64,000 bases of DNA from DUQW01 sp050953805. Lineage in GTDB: Bacteria; Bacillota_I; Bacilli_A; Acholeplasmatales; Acholeplasmataceae. The notes under the pieces are model-generated. The model searched no databases and was not told the DNA's origin. It worked only from the letters and a program-made list of their open reading frames with translations. Position numbers and translations under genes: made by a program. Location of the stretch: assembly GCA_050953805.1 (NCBI GenBank), contig JBMNNE010000002.1, positions 496,001-560,000 of the forward strand, in the 5' to 3' direction. Of the stretch, positions 8,421 to 17,562 are shown piece after piece. The first letter of the stretch is position 1; every line of letters starts with the position of its first letter.

Positions 8421-11393
8421 GTGTTTGGTGTTTTCTATTTACAAAGTGAATACAGTCTTTTAAATAACTTAATTCCACTTTCTAAACTTATTAGCTTAGC
8501 TAAAGATAAGGGTTATGATTTTGTCACACTTGCTGATAATAATAACTTATATGGAATGTATGAGTTTTTTAAAGAAGCCCAAAAACACGAAATAAAACCA
8601 ATTATTGGAATGAAAATTGAAGTAGATTTTGAAGTATACAAAACCGGATTTTTGGTATATGTCAAAAATAATTTAGGTTATCAAAACTTATTAAAAATAT
8701 CATCAATTATTAATTTAGAAGGTCGTAATCTTAATTTTGAAGAGTTAGTACAACACCAGGAAGGTCTAATTATTATTACTTCTGGAATTGATTCAATTAT
8801 TGATAATCGGATTTCAAATAATGATTTAGAAGAGGCTCATCGAATTCTTACCAGATTCAAAAAGGAAATTGAAGAAATTAATGTTGGACTATTATTGTCT
8901 AACTTTAATCATGAAATAATGGTGGCACCAACTCTCGTGAAAATGGCTTTAGAAAGAGAAGTTACAATATTGCCAATTCAAAAAACCTCTTATTTAGAAG
9001 TTGAAGATAAAAAACATTATGAGACTCTTTGCAAGATTTTGGGAGTACCTAATCAAATCGACGAGGGTGACTTAAGTTTCTTAACTAAAGTAGAACTTGA
9101 GTATCGTTTTTCTGATTATCCGTTCGTGTTTAAAAATGCTAGCATTATTGCTCAAGGTGTAACATTTGAGTTTAAACTTCCAAAATTAAAACTACCAAAA
9201 ATTGATACCAAAGGATTATCATCAGCTCAATATTTGGCAAAAATTGCTTATGAGGGTTTAGATAAAAAATTAGGTAAAGGTCATGAAAAACCTCGTGAAG
9301 TTTATGAGAAAAGATTAGAGTATGAGCTAGATGTTATTAACAAATTAAATTATCCAGATTACTTTTTAATTATTGAAGACTTTGTTAGATATGCAAAAGA
9401 TAAAGGAATTTTAGTCGGACCAGGGCGTGGATCTGGAGCCAGCAGTTTAGTCGCATATTCGTTAGATATTACTGAGATTGATCCGATTAAATTTAATCTT
9501 CTATTTGAAAGATTTTTAAATCCGGCCCGATTAAGCATGCCCGATATAGATCTTGATTTTCCTGATGATAGACGGGATGAAGTTATTGATTATGTGGCTA
9601 GAAAATATGGAAGCGATCATATTGCATCAATTATAACTTTTGATACCTTTCAAGCTAATTCATCAATTAGAGATATTGCCAGAGTAAAAGACTTTAATGT
9701 TGGACAAACTAATCAATTAATTGAAAACTTAAAACGGGGAACACTTAATTTAAAAGATCCAGAAATTAAAGAAATTATTGATACATCAAATATGATTATT
9801 AATTTACCAAGACATACCGGAACCCATCCGGCAGGAATTATTTTATCAAGTGAAAATTTATCTCAAATTATTCCTCTTCAAAGAGGTCCACAATCATTTC
9901 CCCAAACACAGTGGAATATGAATCATTTAGAAGAACTAGGGTTTTTAAAAATTGATTTTTTAGGTATTAAAAATTTAACGATTATTGATGAAACAGTTAA
10001 ATTAATTCAATTGAGAAATCCTCATTTTAAATTAAATGAAATTAGTTATGATTGTCCTAAAACTTATGATTTGTTGCAAAGGGGAGATACTAACGGAGTC
10101 TTCCAGTTAGAACAACCAGGAATGCAACAAACCTTAAGATTAATTTTGCCAACGAAATTTGAAGATGTGGTTGCCACATTAGCGTTATATCGACCTGGTC
10201 CTATGGCTAACATTAGAACGTATGCTAAACGATTAAAAGGTGAACCATATGAAAAAGTTAATCCAATTTTAGATGAAATTTTGGATCCTACTTATGGTGT
10301 TATTGTTTATCAAGAACAAATTATGCAAATTGCCAATAAATTTGCTGGATATAGTTATGCTGAGGCTGATTTATTGAGAAGAAGTATTTCTAAAAAAGAT
10401 TTTAAAACTTTAAAAGAAGATGAAGTTCACTTTATTAAATCAGCAACAAAATTAGGACATAGCGAAAAACTAAGTAAAGAAATATATGACTATATTGTTA
10501 AGTTTGCTGATTATGGATTTAACCGAGCTCATAGTGTGTCATATGCCACAATTACTTATCAAATGGCATATTTAAAAGCTAATTATTTCCAAGAATTTGC
10601 CTCAACTCTACTGTCTAATAATATTGGTAATGAAAGCTTAACGCAAAAATATTTACAAGAATTAATTGAGCATGGATATGAGTTATTACCACCCCGAATT
10701 AATCAAACAACTAATGTTTATCAAATCTTTGATAATGCAGTCATGTTACCGCTTAGTTTAATTAAAACAATTGGTCGGGAAACGGCACGCAAGTTTTTAG
10801 AAGCACGAGGGGATGAACCGTTTTCGAGTTATAACAATTTTTTAACTAGAACCGAAGGAGTTTTTAGTGATAGAAATATTGAAAACTTAATTTATGCCAG
10901 TGCTTTAGATGAATTTGGATTAAATAAAAAAACATTAAAAGCTAATTCAAATCGAGAAAATATAATGTATGCTGCTTACTTATCAAGTGTTATTACTGAA
11001 AAACGAGAAGATGAACATACAAATGATGAATTGATGGAGCTAGAAAAAATATCATATGGATTTAATATTTTCTATGATGAATTTAGCGGCATAATTAAAT
11101 TAAGAAACAAACATAACTTATTATCAATTCGCGAATCAATTAAACAAAGTGAATTTGTCGTAATTTCAAAAATTACTAATCTTAAAGAAATAACAACTAA
11201 ACATAATCAAAAAATGGCGTTCATTAAAATAAAAGATGATACAGCTGAAATTGATGTAACTATCTTTACTAACGAATATCAATCTTTTCTTGAAGTAAAA
11301 GATCAAAATTTATTCGTGATTAAAGTTCAAAAAAGAAAATATCAAAATCGAGATTCATTTGTAGTAAAAGAAATAAAGGCGTTTGATGTGTAA
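8421..11393 (+). CDS. dnaE: DNA polymerase III alpha subunit DnaE
   Basis: The 990-residue protein is a C-family polymerase. PDIDLDF at residues 374-380 carries the catalytic aspartates (D375, D377), preceded by GPGRGSGASSLVAY. Further on are the palm/finger motifs LALYRPGPM and YGFNRAHSVSYA, and an OB-fold region near residues 890-960. It starts at GTG 8421. It is shorter than typical DnaE (about 1,100). In the N-terminal PHP domain the usual HxHxHSEYS metal motif reads VFYLQSEYS, so the PHP metal site looks lost. It lacks the exonuclease of PolC and is therefore the DnaE type, involved in primer extension or bulk replication. Confidence 0.96.
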   Translation: MFGVFYLQSEYSLLNNLIPLSKLISLAKDKGYDFVTLADNNNLYGMYEFFKEAQKHEIKPIIGMKIEVDFEVYKTGFLVYVKNNLGYQNLLKISSIINLEGRNLNFEELVQHQEGLIIITSGIDSIIDNRISNNDLEEAHRILTRFKKEIEEINVGLLLSNFNHEIMVAPTLVKMALEREVTILPIQKTSYLEVEDKKHYETLCKILGVPNQIDEGDLSFLTKVELEYRFSDYPFVFKNASIIAQGVTFEFKLPKLKLPKIDTKGLSSAQYLAKIAYEGLDKKLGKGHEKPREVYEKRLEYELDVINKLNYPDYFLIIEDFVRYAKDKGILVGPGRGSGASSLVAYSLDITEIDPIKFNLLFERFLNPARLSMPDIDLDFPDDRRDEVIDYVARKYGSDHIASIITFDTFQANSSIRDIARVKDFNVGQTNQLIENLKRGTLNLKDPEIKEIIDTSNMIINLPRHTGTHPAGIILSSENLSQIIPLQRGPQSFPQTQWNMNHLEELGFLKIDFLGIKNLTIIDETVKLIQLRNPHFKLNEISYDCPKTYDLLQRGDTNGVFQLEQPGMQQTLRLILPTKFEDVVATLALYRPGPMANIRTYAKRLKGEPYEKVNPILDEILDPTYGVIVYQEQIMQIANKFAGYSYAEADLLRRSISKKDFKTLKEDEVHFIKSATKLGHSEKLSKEIYDYIVKFADYGFNRAHSVSYATITYQMAYLKANYFQEFASTLLSNNIGNESLTQKYLQELIEHGYELLPPRINQTTNVYQIFDNAVMLPLSLIKTIGRETARKFLEARGDEPFSSYNNFLTRTEGVFSDRNIENLIYASALDEFGLNKKTLKANSNRENIMYAAYLSSVITEKREDEHTNDELMELEKISYGFNIFYDEFSGIIKLRNKHNLLSIRESIKQSEFVVISKITNLKEITTKHNQKMAFIKIKDDTAEIDVTIFTNEYQSFLEVKDQNLFVIKVQKRKYQNRDSFVVKEIKAFDV

Positions 11394-11396
11394 TTA

Positions 11397-11436
11397 AAAA
11401 GGCTTGATCCCTATTTCATCTCGGGACAAGCCTTTT
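11397..11436. terminator. Bidirectional terminator between dnaE and the PPi-PFK gene
   Basis: AAAAGGCTTG pairs with CAAGCCTTTT, with TCCC/GGGA extending the stem past a bulged A. The A-run on one side and T-run on the other let it serve both convergent genes. Confidence 0.85.
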
Positions 11437-11454
11437 ATTATTTAATAATGTGTA

Positions 11455-12702
11455 TTATTTTTTAGGAACTCTAATTTTTTTAAGTTTAGCAAATCTTGGT
11501 AATCCATTTTCAAGTGGCGCTTTGTCTTCTCCTTGAATTAATGGAAGAGCATATTCAACAAAATCTTTAGTTAATCCGGTGTTATCAGGTAAAATCCACT
11601 CTAGTGGTACTTTTCTCTCAGTATTAGCGGTTACTGACAATGGTACTAAAACATATTTCATTTTGTATGGGGTTGATGATAATCTCTTAAATCCAATCAT
11701 TTTATCGGTAGTGCCTTTTAAAGCTTCCCTAACGCCTTTAACTCCAGCATGGAAGGCTTCTCTAACATCAACTTTGCTGGCTAAATGGGCGGCACAGCGT
11801 TGCATTAATGAAAATTCAATAGCTCGTACTTTGACATTTAATTTTTCTTTAACTTGATCAGCTAAAATTTGAGCTGTTCCACCTAATTGGGCATGTCCAA
11901 ATGAATCAGTTGATAACTCACTAAAGTGTTCAGGAATATATTTGCCTTCAGCATCTTTAACTCCTTCACTAATTGCCACAATAACTTTACTCTTTTCTTT
12001 TAAAATTCGTTCAACATCGCTAAAGAATCTATCGTAATCAAAGATTAATTCAGGTAAATAAACTAAATCCGGTCCTTGACCTTGTTCGATGGCTAGTTGT
12101 GCAGCTGCGGTTAACCAACCAGCGTTGCGCCCCATAATTTCTACGATCGTTACTTGTGGTGTATCATAAACGGTTGCATCATGGTATAACTCCATTAATG
12201 TGGTGGCGACATATTTAGCCGCACTAGCAAATCCTGGTGAGTGATCAGTTCCTGCTAAATCATTGTCAACAGTTTTAGGAATTCCGATAACAGTACATTC
12301 CCAACCAGAATTTTTCATAAATTCACTAATTTTATGAGCAGTATCCATTGAGTCGTTACCGCCATTGTAGAAAAAGTAACGAATATTGTATTTTTTGAAT
12401 ACTTCAACTAATCTGCGATAATCAGTATCATCAACTTTTGGATCGGCCAATTTATATCTAACACTACCGATTGATGATGCTGGAGTATTTTTTAAAAGTT
12501 CTAATTCGCGAACATCTTCTTTAGTCATATCATAAAATTCTTCATTTAAAATACCTTTAATACCATGTACGGCACCATAGACACCAGTAATGCGATCTGG
12601 ATGCTTTAAAGCTTCTAAAAAAACACCAGCAGCACTGGCATTAATGACACTTGTTGGTCCTCCAGATTGACCTAATAATACTACACCTTTTAATTTTTTC
12701 AT
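11455..12702 (-). CDS. pfp: Pyrophosphate-dependent 6-phosphofructokinase
   Basis: The 415-residue protein belongs to the phosphofructokinase family. The phosphoryl-donor signature residues are of the PPi type: GGNDS at residues 114-118 (D117 where ATP enzymes have G) and PKTVDND at 142-148 (K143 where ATP enzymes have G). MGRNAGWL follows, as in PPi enzymes. It phosphorylates fructose-6-phosphate with PPi reversibly. Acholeplasma is known for a PPi-dependent enzyme, which fits the suggested lineage. It is divergent from pfkA, with a short shared promoter region. Its AAAGGA site precedes the ATG at 12702. Confidence 0.88.
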   Translation of the reverse strand: MKKLKGVVLLGQSGGPTSVINASAAGVFLEALKHPDRITGVYGAVHGIKGILNEEFYDMTKEDVRELELLKNTPASSIGSVRYKLADPKVDDTDYRRLVEVFKKYNIRYFFYNGGNDSMDTAHKISEFMKNSGWECTVIGIPKTVDNDLAGTDHSPGFASAAKYVATTLMELYHDATVYDTPQVTIVEIMGRNAGWLTAAAQLAIEQGQGPDLVYLPELIFDYDRFFSDVERILKEKSKVIVAISEGVKDAEGKYIPEHFSELSTDSFGHAQLGGTAQILADQVKEKLNVKVRAIEFSLMQRCAAHLASKVDVREAFHAGVKGVREALKGTTDKMIGFKRLSSTPYKMKYVLVPLSVTANTERKVPLEWILPDNTGLTKDFVEYALPLIQGEDKAPLENGLPRFAKLKKIRVPKK

Positions 12703-12728
12703 TTACTATCAATCCTTTCTAATACATT

Positions 12729-12757
12729 TTATCACAAAGTATTATATATGGTATACT
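12729..12757 (+). promoter_or_regulatory. Promoter of pfkA in the divergent pfp-pfkA region
   Basis: TTATCA at 12729-12734 and TATACT at 12752-12757, 17 bases apart, precede pfkA. On the opposite strand a TATAAT lies in the same stretch and could serve pfp, so the two promoters overlap. Confidence 0.55.
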
Positions 12758-12794
12758 AAAAATAGTATAGGATCACAAAAAAGAGGTGGATTTT

Positions 12795-13745
12795 ATGAGA
12801 ATAGGAGTTTTAACATCGGGCGGAGATGCTCCAGGAATGAATGCGGCACTAAGGGCAGTAGTAAGAACTGCAATTAACTATGGACACAACATTTATGGAA
12901 TTAGAAATGGGTATCAAGGATTAATCGACAATGACATGGTTTTATTATTGCATGATGATGTTTCAGGGATGTTAACTAAAGGGGGGACTTTTTTAGGAAC
13001 AGCTAGATCTAGAGATTTTGAAGATGTGGCTGGTAGAGATTTAGCAATTAGAAATCTTCAAAAAAGAAAAATTGACGCCCTAATCGTAATTGGTGGTGAT
13101 GGCACCTTTCAGGGAGCTAAAGCTTTAAGTGATATGGGAGTTAATATTATTGGCATACCAGGTACGATTGATAATGATCTAGGCGGTACCGATTTTACTA
13201 TTGGGTTTCACACCGCACTTAATACAATTGTTGAAGCGATTGATAAATTAAGAGACACCTCAAGTTCACATCAAAGATGTTCAATTATTGAAACTATGGG
13301 ACGTCAAGGTGGAGATTTGGCTTTATTTGCCGGAGTTTGTGGAGGAGCTGAATTTATTATTACTAATCAACATAAAGTTGATAAAGATTTAATGATTAAA
13401 AAACTAAGCGAATGGAAAAAAGAGGGACGTAGACATGCGATTATTGTTACAACTGAAAATATTTTTAATGTCTATGAACTAGCTGAAGAAATTACTCAAA
13501 AATCAGGATTTGCTACTAAAGCAACCGTTCTTGGTTATATTCAAAGAGGCGGAGCTCCAGTGCCAGAAGATCGAATTTTAGCGACTCAATTAGGAAATTA
13601 TGCAGTTGAACTAGTCGAAAAGGGAATTTTTGGAGTTGGAGTCGGAGTGAGACAAAATAAATTAGTTAATACTCCTTTTGCTGATATCTTTAAAGAAAAA
13701 GTTGATCGTAGTGAATTATATAAATTAATTGCGAAAGTATCATAA
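12795..13745 (+). CDS. pfkA: ATP-dependent 6-phosphofructokinase
   Basis: The 316-residue protein starts MRIGVLTSGGDAPGMNAA, has GGDGTFQGA and PGTIDNDLGGTD, and is the size of bacterial ATP-PFK. The two glycines at the donor-site positions (GGDG and PGT) mark ATP rather than PPi use. I use the ATG at 12795 with GAGGTGG upstream; a GTG at 12786 lies inside the ribosome binding site. It catalyses the committed step of glycolysis in the cytosol. uvrB begins 2 bases after its stop, so the two are probably cotranscribed. Confidence 0.96.
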   Translation: MRIGVLTSGGDAPGMNAALRAVVRTAINYGHNIYGIRNGYQGLIDNDMVLLLHDDVSGMLTKGGTFLGTARSRDFEDVAGRDLAIRNLQKRKIDALIVIGGDGTFQGAKALSDMGVNIIGIPGTIDNDLGGTDFTIGFHTALNTIVEAIDKLRDTSSSHQRCSIIETMGRQGGDLALFAGVCGGAEFIITNQHKVDKDLMIKKLSEWKKEGRRHAIIVTTENIFNVYELAEEITQKSGFATKATVLGYIQRGGAPVPEDRILATQLGNYAVELVEKGIFGVGVGVRQNKLVNTPFADIFKEKVDRSELYKLIAKVS

Positions 13746-13747
13746 AA

Positions 13748-15712
13748 ATGTCCAAAGAAATTTTTAAGTTGGTTGCCCCTTATGAACCTAAAGGTGACCA
13801 AATTAACGCTATTTATGAAATAGAAGAAAATTTTAATAATGGAATTAAGGAGCAAATCTTACTTGGTGCTACTGGTACCGGTAAGACTTTTACCATTGCC
13901 AATATCATTCAAACTTTAGGTAAAAAAACTTTAATTATGGCACCAAATAAAACCTTAGCAGGACAATTATATGGTGAGTTAAAATCATTTTTTCCTAATA
14001 ATCGAGTTGAATATTTTATTTCTTACTATGATTATTATCAACCAGAGGCATATGTGGTATCAAGCGATACCTATATTGAAAAAGATGCTTCAATTAATGA
14101 TGAAATTGATGAGTTAAGACACTCAGCAACTTCATCGCTTATTTCCAATGATGATGTGATCGTTGTCGCATCTGTTTCTTGTATTTATGGTATTGGAGAT
14201 ATCGATGAATATAAAAATTCAGTGATATTTTTAAGAAAAGGTGAGGAATTAGGACGTTCTTATTTGCTAAACAAATTAGTTGATTTATCTTATGAAAGAA
14301 GCGATGTTGATTTCAAAAGGGGAACTTTTAGAGTTAGAGGAGATGTTGTTGATATTGTTCCAATTAATGAACGTTCTAGTGGTATTAGAGTATCGTTTTT
14401 TGGTGATGAAATTGATGAAATTAGAGAATTTGATATTGTTACAGGAACGACATTAGAAGAGATTGCCTTCGTTACCATTCCACCGGCAACTCACTTCGTG
14501 ACTAGCCCAGAAAAATTAAAGATTGCAATTGAAAGAATTCGTGCTGAACTTGACGAAAGAATTAAATATTTTACGGATAATAATATGTTATTAGAAGCTC
14601 AAAGAATTAAAATGCGAACTTTATATGACTTAGAATTATTAGAAGAATTAGGTTTTTGTAGTGGTGTTGAAAACTATTCTAGACATTTAGCTTTAAAAGA
14701 AGAGGGAGAAACGCCGAACACATTAATTGATTTTTTTGGCGATGATTTTTTAATGATTATTGATGAGTCTCATGTAGCTGTACCACAAATTAGAGGAATG
14801 TACAACGGAGATAGATCAAGAAAAATGACTTTAGTAGAACACGGTTTTCGTCTTCCAAGTGCCCTTGATAATCGTCCCTTGAAATTTCGCGAATTTGAAA
14901 AGAAAGTTGATAAGGTTTTATATTTATCAGCAACCCCAGGAGACTATGAATTAAATAAAAATATTCCAGTTGTTGAACAAATTATTCGTCCAACATATTT
15001 AGTGGATCCAAAAATTGAAGTTAGACCAACATTAGGACAAATTGATGACTTATATTATGAAATTAAAAAACGCATCTTAGAAGATGAACGAGTTTTAGTA
15101 ACCACTCTTACGATTAAAATGAGTGAAGATTTAACTGCTTATTTTAAGGAAAAAGGATTAAAAGTAGCATACTTACATAGTAAAATTAAACCACTAGAAA
15201 GAATTGTTATTTTAAGAGACTTAAGATTAGGTAAATATGATGTTTTAGTAGGAATTAATTTATTAAGAGAAGGATTAGATTTACCAGAAGTATCATTGGT
15301 AGCTATTTTAGATGCTGATAAACAAGGATTTTTAAGATCGACAAGATCGCTTATTCAAACGACTGGAAGAGCCGCTAGAAATGTTAATGGGAAAGTTATT
15401 ATGTATGCTGATGAAGTATCAATGTCAATGGAAGAAGCGATTAATGAAACTAATCGTCGCCGTAAAATCCAACAAGATTTTAATACGAAATACAATTTAA
15501 CTCCAGTGACAATTTCTAAAGAAATTAGGGATAAAATTGGATTAAATCAAGTGTTACATGAAACGAAAGAATATGACAAATTATCACGAAAAGAAATTGA
15601 TAAAGAAATTTCAATATTAGAAACAAGAATGAAAGATGCAGCTAAGAAATTAGAATTCGAATTAGCTGCTGAAATTCGTGATTTAATATATGAATTAAAA
15701 GCATCAAGATAA
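13748..15712 (+). CDS. uvrB: Excinuclease ABC subunit B
   Basis: The 654-residue protein has Walker A GATGTGKT at residues 40-47, the beta-hairpin YYDYYQPEAYV, the IIDESH Walker B region and the LREGLDLPEVSLV helicase motif. The UVR domain (residues about 615-650, EISILETRMKDAAKKLEFE) that contacts UvrC or UvrA is present. UvrB verifies the lesion in nucleotide excision repair. It follows pfkA by 2 bases with only a weak ribosome binding site, so it may depend on coupling. uvrA, often adjacent, is not in the window. Confidence 0.97.
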   Translation: MSKEIFKLVAPYEPKGDQINAIYEIEENFNNGIKEQILLGATGTGKTFTIANIIQTLGKKTLIMAPNKTLAGQLYGELKSFFPNNRVEYFISYYDYYQPEAYVVSSDTYIEKDASINDEIDELRHSATSSLISNDDVIVVASVSCIYGIGDIDEYKNSVIFLRKGEELGRSYLLNKLVDLSYERSDVDFKRGTFRVRGDVVDIVPINERSSGIRVSFFGDEIDEIREFDIVTGTTLEEIAFVTIPPATHFVTSPEKLKIAIERIRAELDERIKYFTDNNMLLEAQRIKMRTLYDLELLEELGFCSGVENYSRHLALKEEGETPNTLIDFFGDDFLMIIDESHVAVPQIRGMYNGDRSRKMTLVEHGFRLPSALDNRPLKFREFEKKVDKVLYLSATPGDYELNKNIPVVEQIIRPTYLVDPKIEVRPTLGQIDDLYYEIKKRILEDERVLVTTLTIKMSEDLTAYFKEKGLKVAYLHSKIKPLERIVILRDLRLGKYDVLVGINLLREGLDLPEVSLVAILDADKQGFLRSTRSLIQTTGRAARNVNGKVIMYADEVSMSMEEAINETNRRRKIQQDFNTKYNLTPVTISKEIRDKIGLNQVLHETKEYDKLSRKEIDKEISILETRMKDAAKKLEFELAAEIRDLIYELKASR

Positions 15713-15810
15713 ATTATCTCTATTTATAAATTTATTTATAAAAAGTATAAATTATTTGAATAATAATATAATAAATGATATTTTATATTTGCAACAAGGA
15801 GGTCATGATG

Positions 15811-16803
15811 ATGAAAAAAGTAATTATGATATTTGTTACAACTATATTTTTAAGCTTGTTAGTAGGTTGTGAAACACCTAAGAAAAAATATAATGAATTT
15901 ATTGAATCTGATAAAATAAAAATAGTTGCTTCAACTACAATGTTAGCTGATTTGGCTAAAAATATTACTGGTAATCGGGCAATAGTTCATCAATTGATGA
16001 AACCGGGGGTTGATCCACACACATATGTTCCAACAAAATTAGATGTTGATTTTTTATTGTCGGCTGATGTTATTTTATTATCTGGGCTTAAATTAGAAGC
16101 CCAAGCGGCTGAAGTTTTAAAACAAATCAAAAATAGAGGCGTAACAATTATTGAAGCGGGAGATATACTACTTCAAAAACATAACAACAATTATGAAGAC
16201 GGTGTTAAATTATTAGATTTTCAAGAAGAAGATCACGAAGATGGACACGAGCATGGGTTATATGATCCTCATTTTTGGTTTAATGTTGACTATTGGATTT
16301 TAGTTACACGATATCTGACTGATGAACTTTCAAAATTATATCCTGAACATCAAGATTATTTCGAATTAAGATATCAAAATTATTTAAGTGAATTAAATCA
16401 ATTAAATATATACTTAACATCTCGAATTGCAGAAATACCATTAGAAAAAAGAATTTTAGTAACAGCTCATGATGCATTCGGTTATTTTGGTGAAAGATAT
16501 GGATTTAGGGTTAGTGCAGTTCTTGGGATTTCAACTGTCGATGAAGCTAGTACGAAAGATATTGAAAATTTAGTTGATCTAGTTGTTTCAGAAAATGTTG
16601 AAGTAATCTTTATTGAATCATCAGTTCCTCAAAAAACGATCAATTCAATTATTGAATCAGCTAGAGTTAGAAAACATACTATTCGAATTGGTGGGGAACT
16701 TTTCTCAGATACATTGGGGGACCCTGATGGAAAAGGGAATACTTATGTAAATATGATGAAGGACAATATTGATACGATTGTTGATGCTATCAATAATAAT
16801 TAA
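15811..16803 (+). CDS. Metal ABC transporter substrate-binding lipoprotein (TroA/ZnuA-like)
   Basis: The 330-residue protein has a lipoprotein signal peptide with lipobox LVGC (C20). The cluster A-I metal ligands can be placed as H70 (DPHTY), H154 (DPHFW), H220 (TAHDAF) and D300 (FSDTLGD). His at the third position matches TroA and ZnuA rather than the Glu of PsaA. A short His-rich loop (DHEDGHEHG) lies near residue 145. It captures Zn or Mn outside the cell. AAGGAGG (15796-15802) precedes three consecutive ATGs; 15811 has the best spacing. The two permease genes downstream resemble the troABCD arrangement. Confidence 0.9.
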   Translation: MKKVIMIFVTTIFLSLLVGCETPKKKYNEFIESDKIKIVASTTMLADLAKNITGNRAIVHQLMKPGVDPHTYVPTKLDVDFLLSADVILLSGLKLEAQAAEVLKQIKNRGVTIIEAGDILLQKHNNNYEDGVKLLDFQEEDHEDGHEHGLYDPHFWFNVDYWILVTRYLTDELSKLYPEHQDYFELRYQNYLSELNQLNIYLTSRIAEIPLEKRILVTAHDAFGYFGERYGFRVSAVLGISTVDEASTKDIENLVDLVVSENVEVIFIESSVPQKTINSIIESARVRKHTIRIGGELFSDTLGDPDGKGNTYVNMMKDNIDTIVDAINNN

Positions 16804-16815
16804 AGTGTGATAAAA

Positions 16816-17562
16816 ATGGAAAAAGAAAAAGACTATATAATAATTGAAGATTTAACAATTTCATATGAAATTAAACCAGTTCTTTGGGATATTGATTTAA
16901 AGATCCCCAAGGGGGCTTTAATGGCTATTGTTGGCCCTAATGGAGCGGGCAAGTCAACATTAATTAAGGGAATGTTAAATTTAGTTAATGTTGTTGCTGG
17001 TTATGTTAAATTTTTCGGTAAAAATTATCAAGAAATCAAAAGAAAAATTGCTTATGTACCACAAAGAGGATCGGTTGATTGGGATTTTCCAACAACTGTT
17101 TTTGATGTTGTATTAATGGGAAGATATGGTGATATTGGTTGGCTTAAACGACCGACAAAAGAAGACAAACGAATTGCCCTAGAATGTCTAGAAAGAGTCG
17201 GAATGACAAGTTATAAAAACAGACAAATATCGGAGTTATCAGGAGGACAGCAACAACGCGTCTTTTTAGCAAGAGCTTTGGCTCAAAAAGCTGATATTTA
17301 TATGATGGATGAACCGTTTCAAGGGGTTGATGTTGTTACTGAAGAAGCAATCGTTAATATTTTTAAAACACTTAAAGAAGAAGGTAAAACGTTAATTATC
17401 GTTCATCATGATTTAAAGACCGTTCCCCAATATTTTGATCATGTTGCATTAATTAATTTAGAAGTAATTGCAGCAGGAAAAGTCAAAGATGTTTTTACCG
17501 AAGAAAATATCAAAAAAACATATCAAGAAAGATCTTTAAAGAGGACTCAAGAAGATGCTTAG
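16816..17562 (+). CDS. Metal ABC transporter ATP-binding protein
   Basis: The 248-residue ATPase has Walker A GPNGAGKST, signature LSGGQQQR, Walker B IYMMDEP and the switch His in IVHHDL. It lies between the metal-binding lipoprotein and two permeases and would drive Zn/Mn import. The ATG at 16816 or the GTG at 16807 could be the start; neither has a strong ribosome binding site, and the gap from the previous stop is only 12 bases, so coupling is likely. It overlaps the next gene by 8 bases. Confidence 0.93.
   Translation: MEKEKDYIIIEDLTISYEIKPVLWDIDLKIPKGALMAIVGPNGAGKSTLIKGMLNLVNVVAGYVKFFGKNYQEIKRKIAYVPQRGSVDWDFPTTVFDVVLMGRYGDIGWLKRPTKEDKRIALECLERVGMTSYKNRQISELSGGQQQRVFLARALAQKADIYMMDEPFQGVDVVTEEAIVNIFKTLKEEGKTLIIVHHDLKTVPQYFDHVALINLEVIAAGKVKDVFTEENIKKTYQERSLKRTQEDA

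Noticed and set aside
15721..15775. AT-rich repeats upstream of the metal-binding lipoprotein, considered as a DtxR/MntR operator
   Set aside because: The TTTATAAA-like repeats are imperfect and low in complexity; no defined palindrome stands out.
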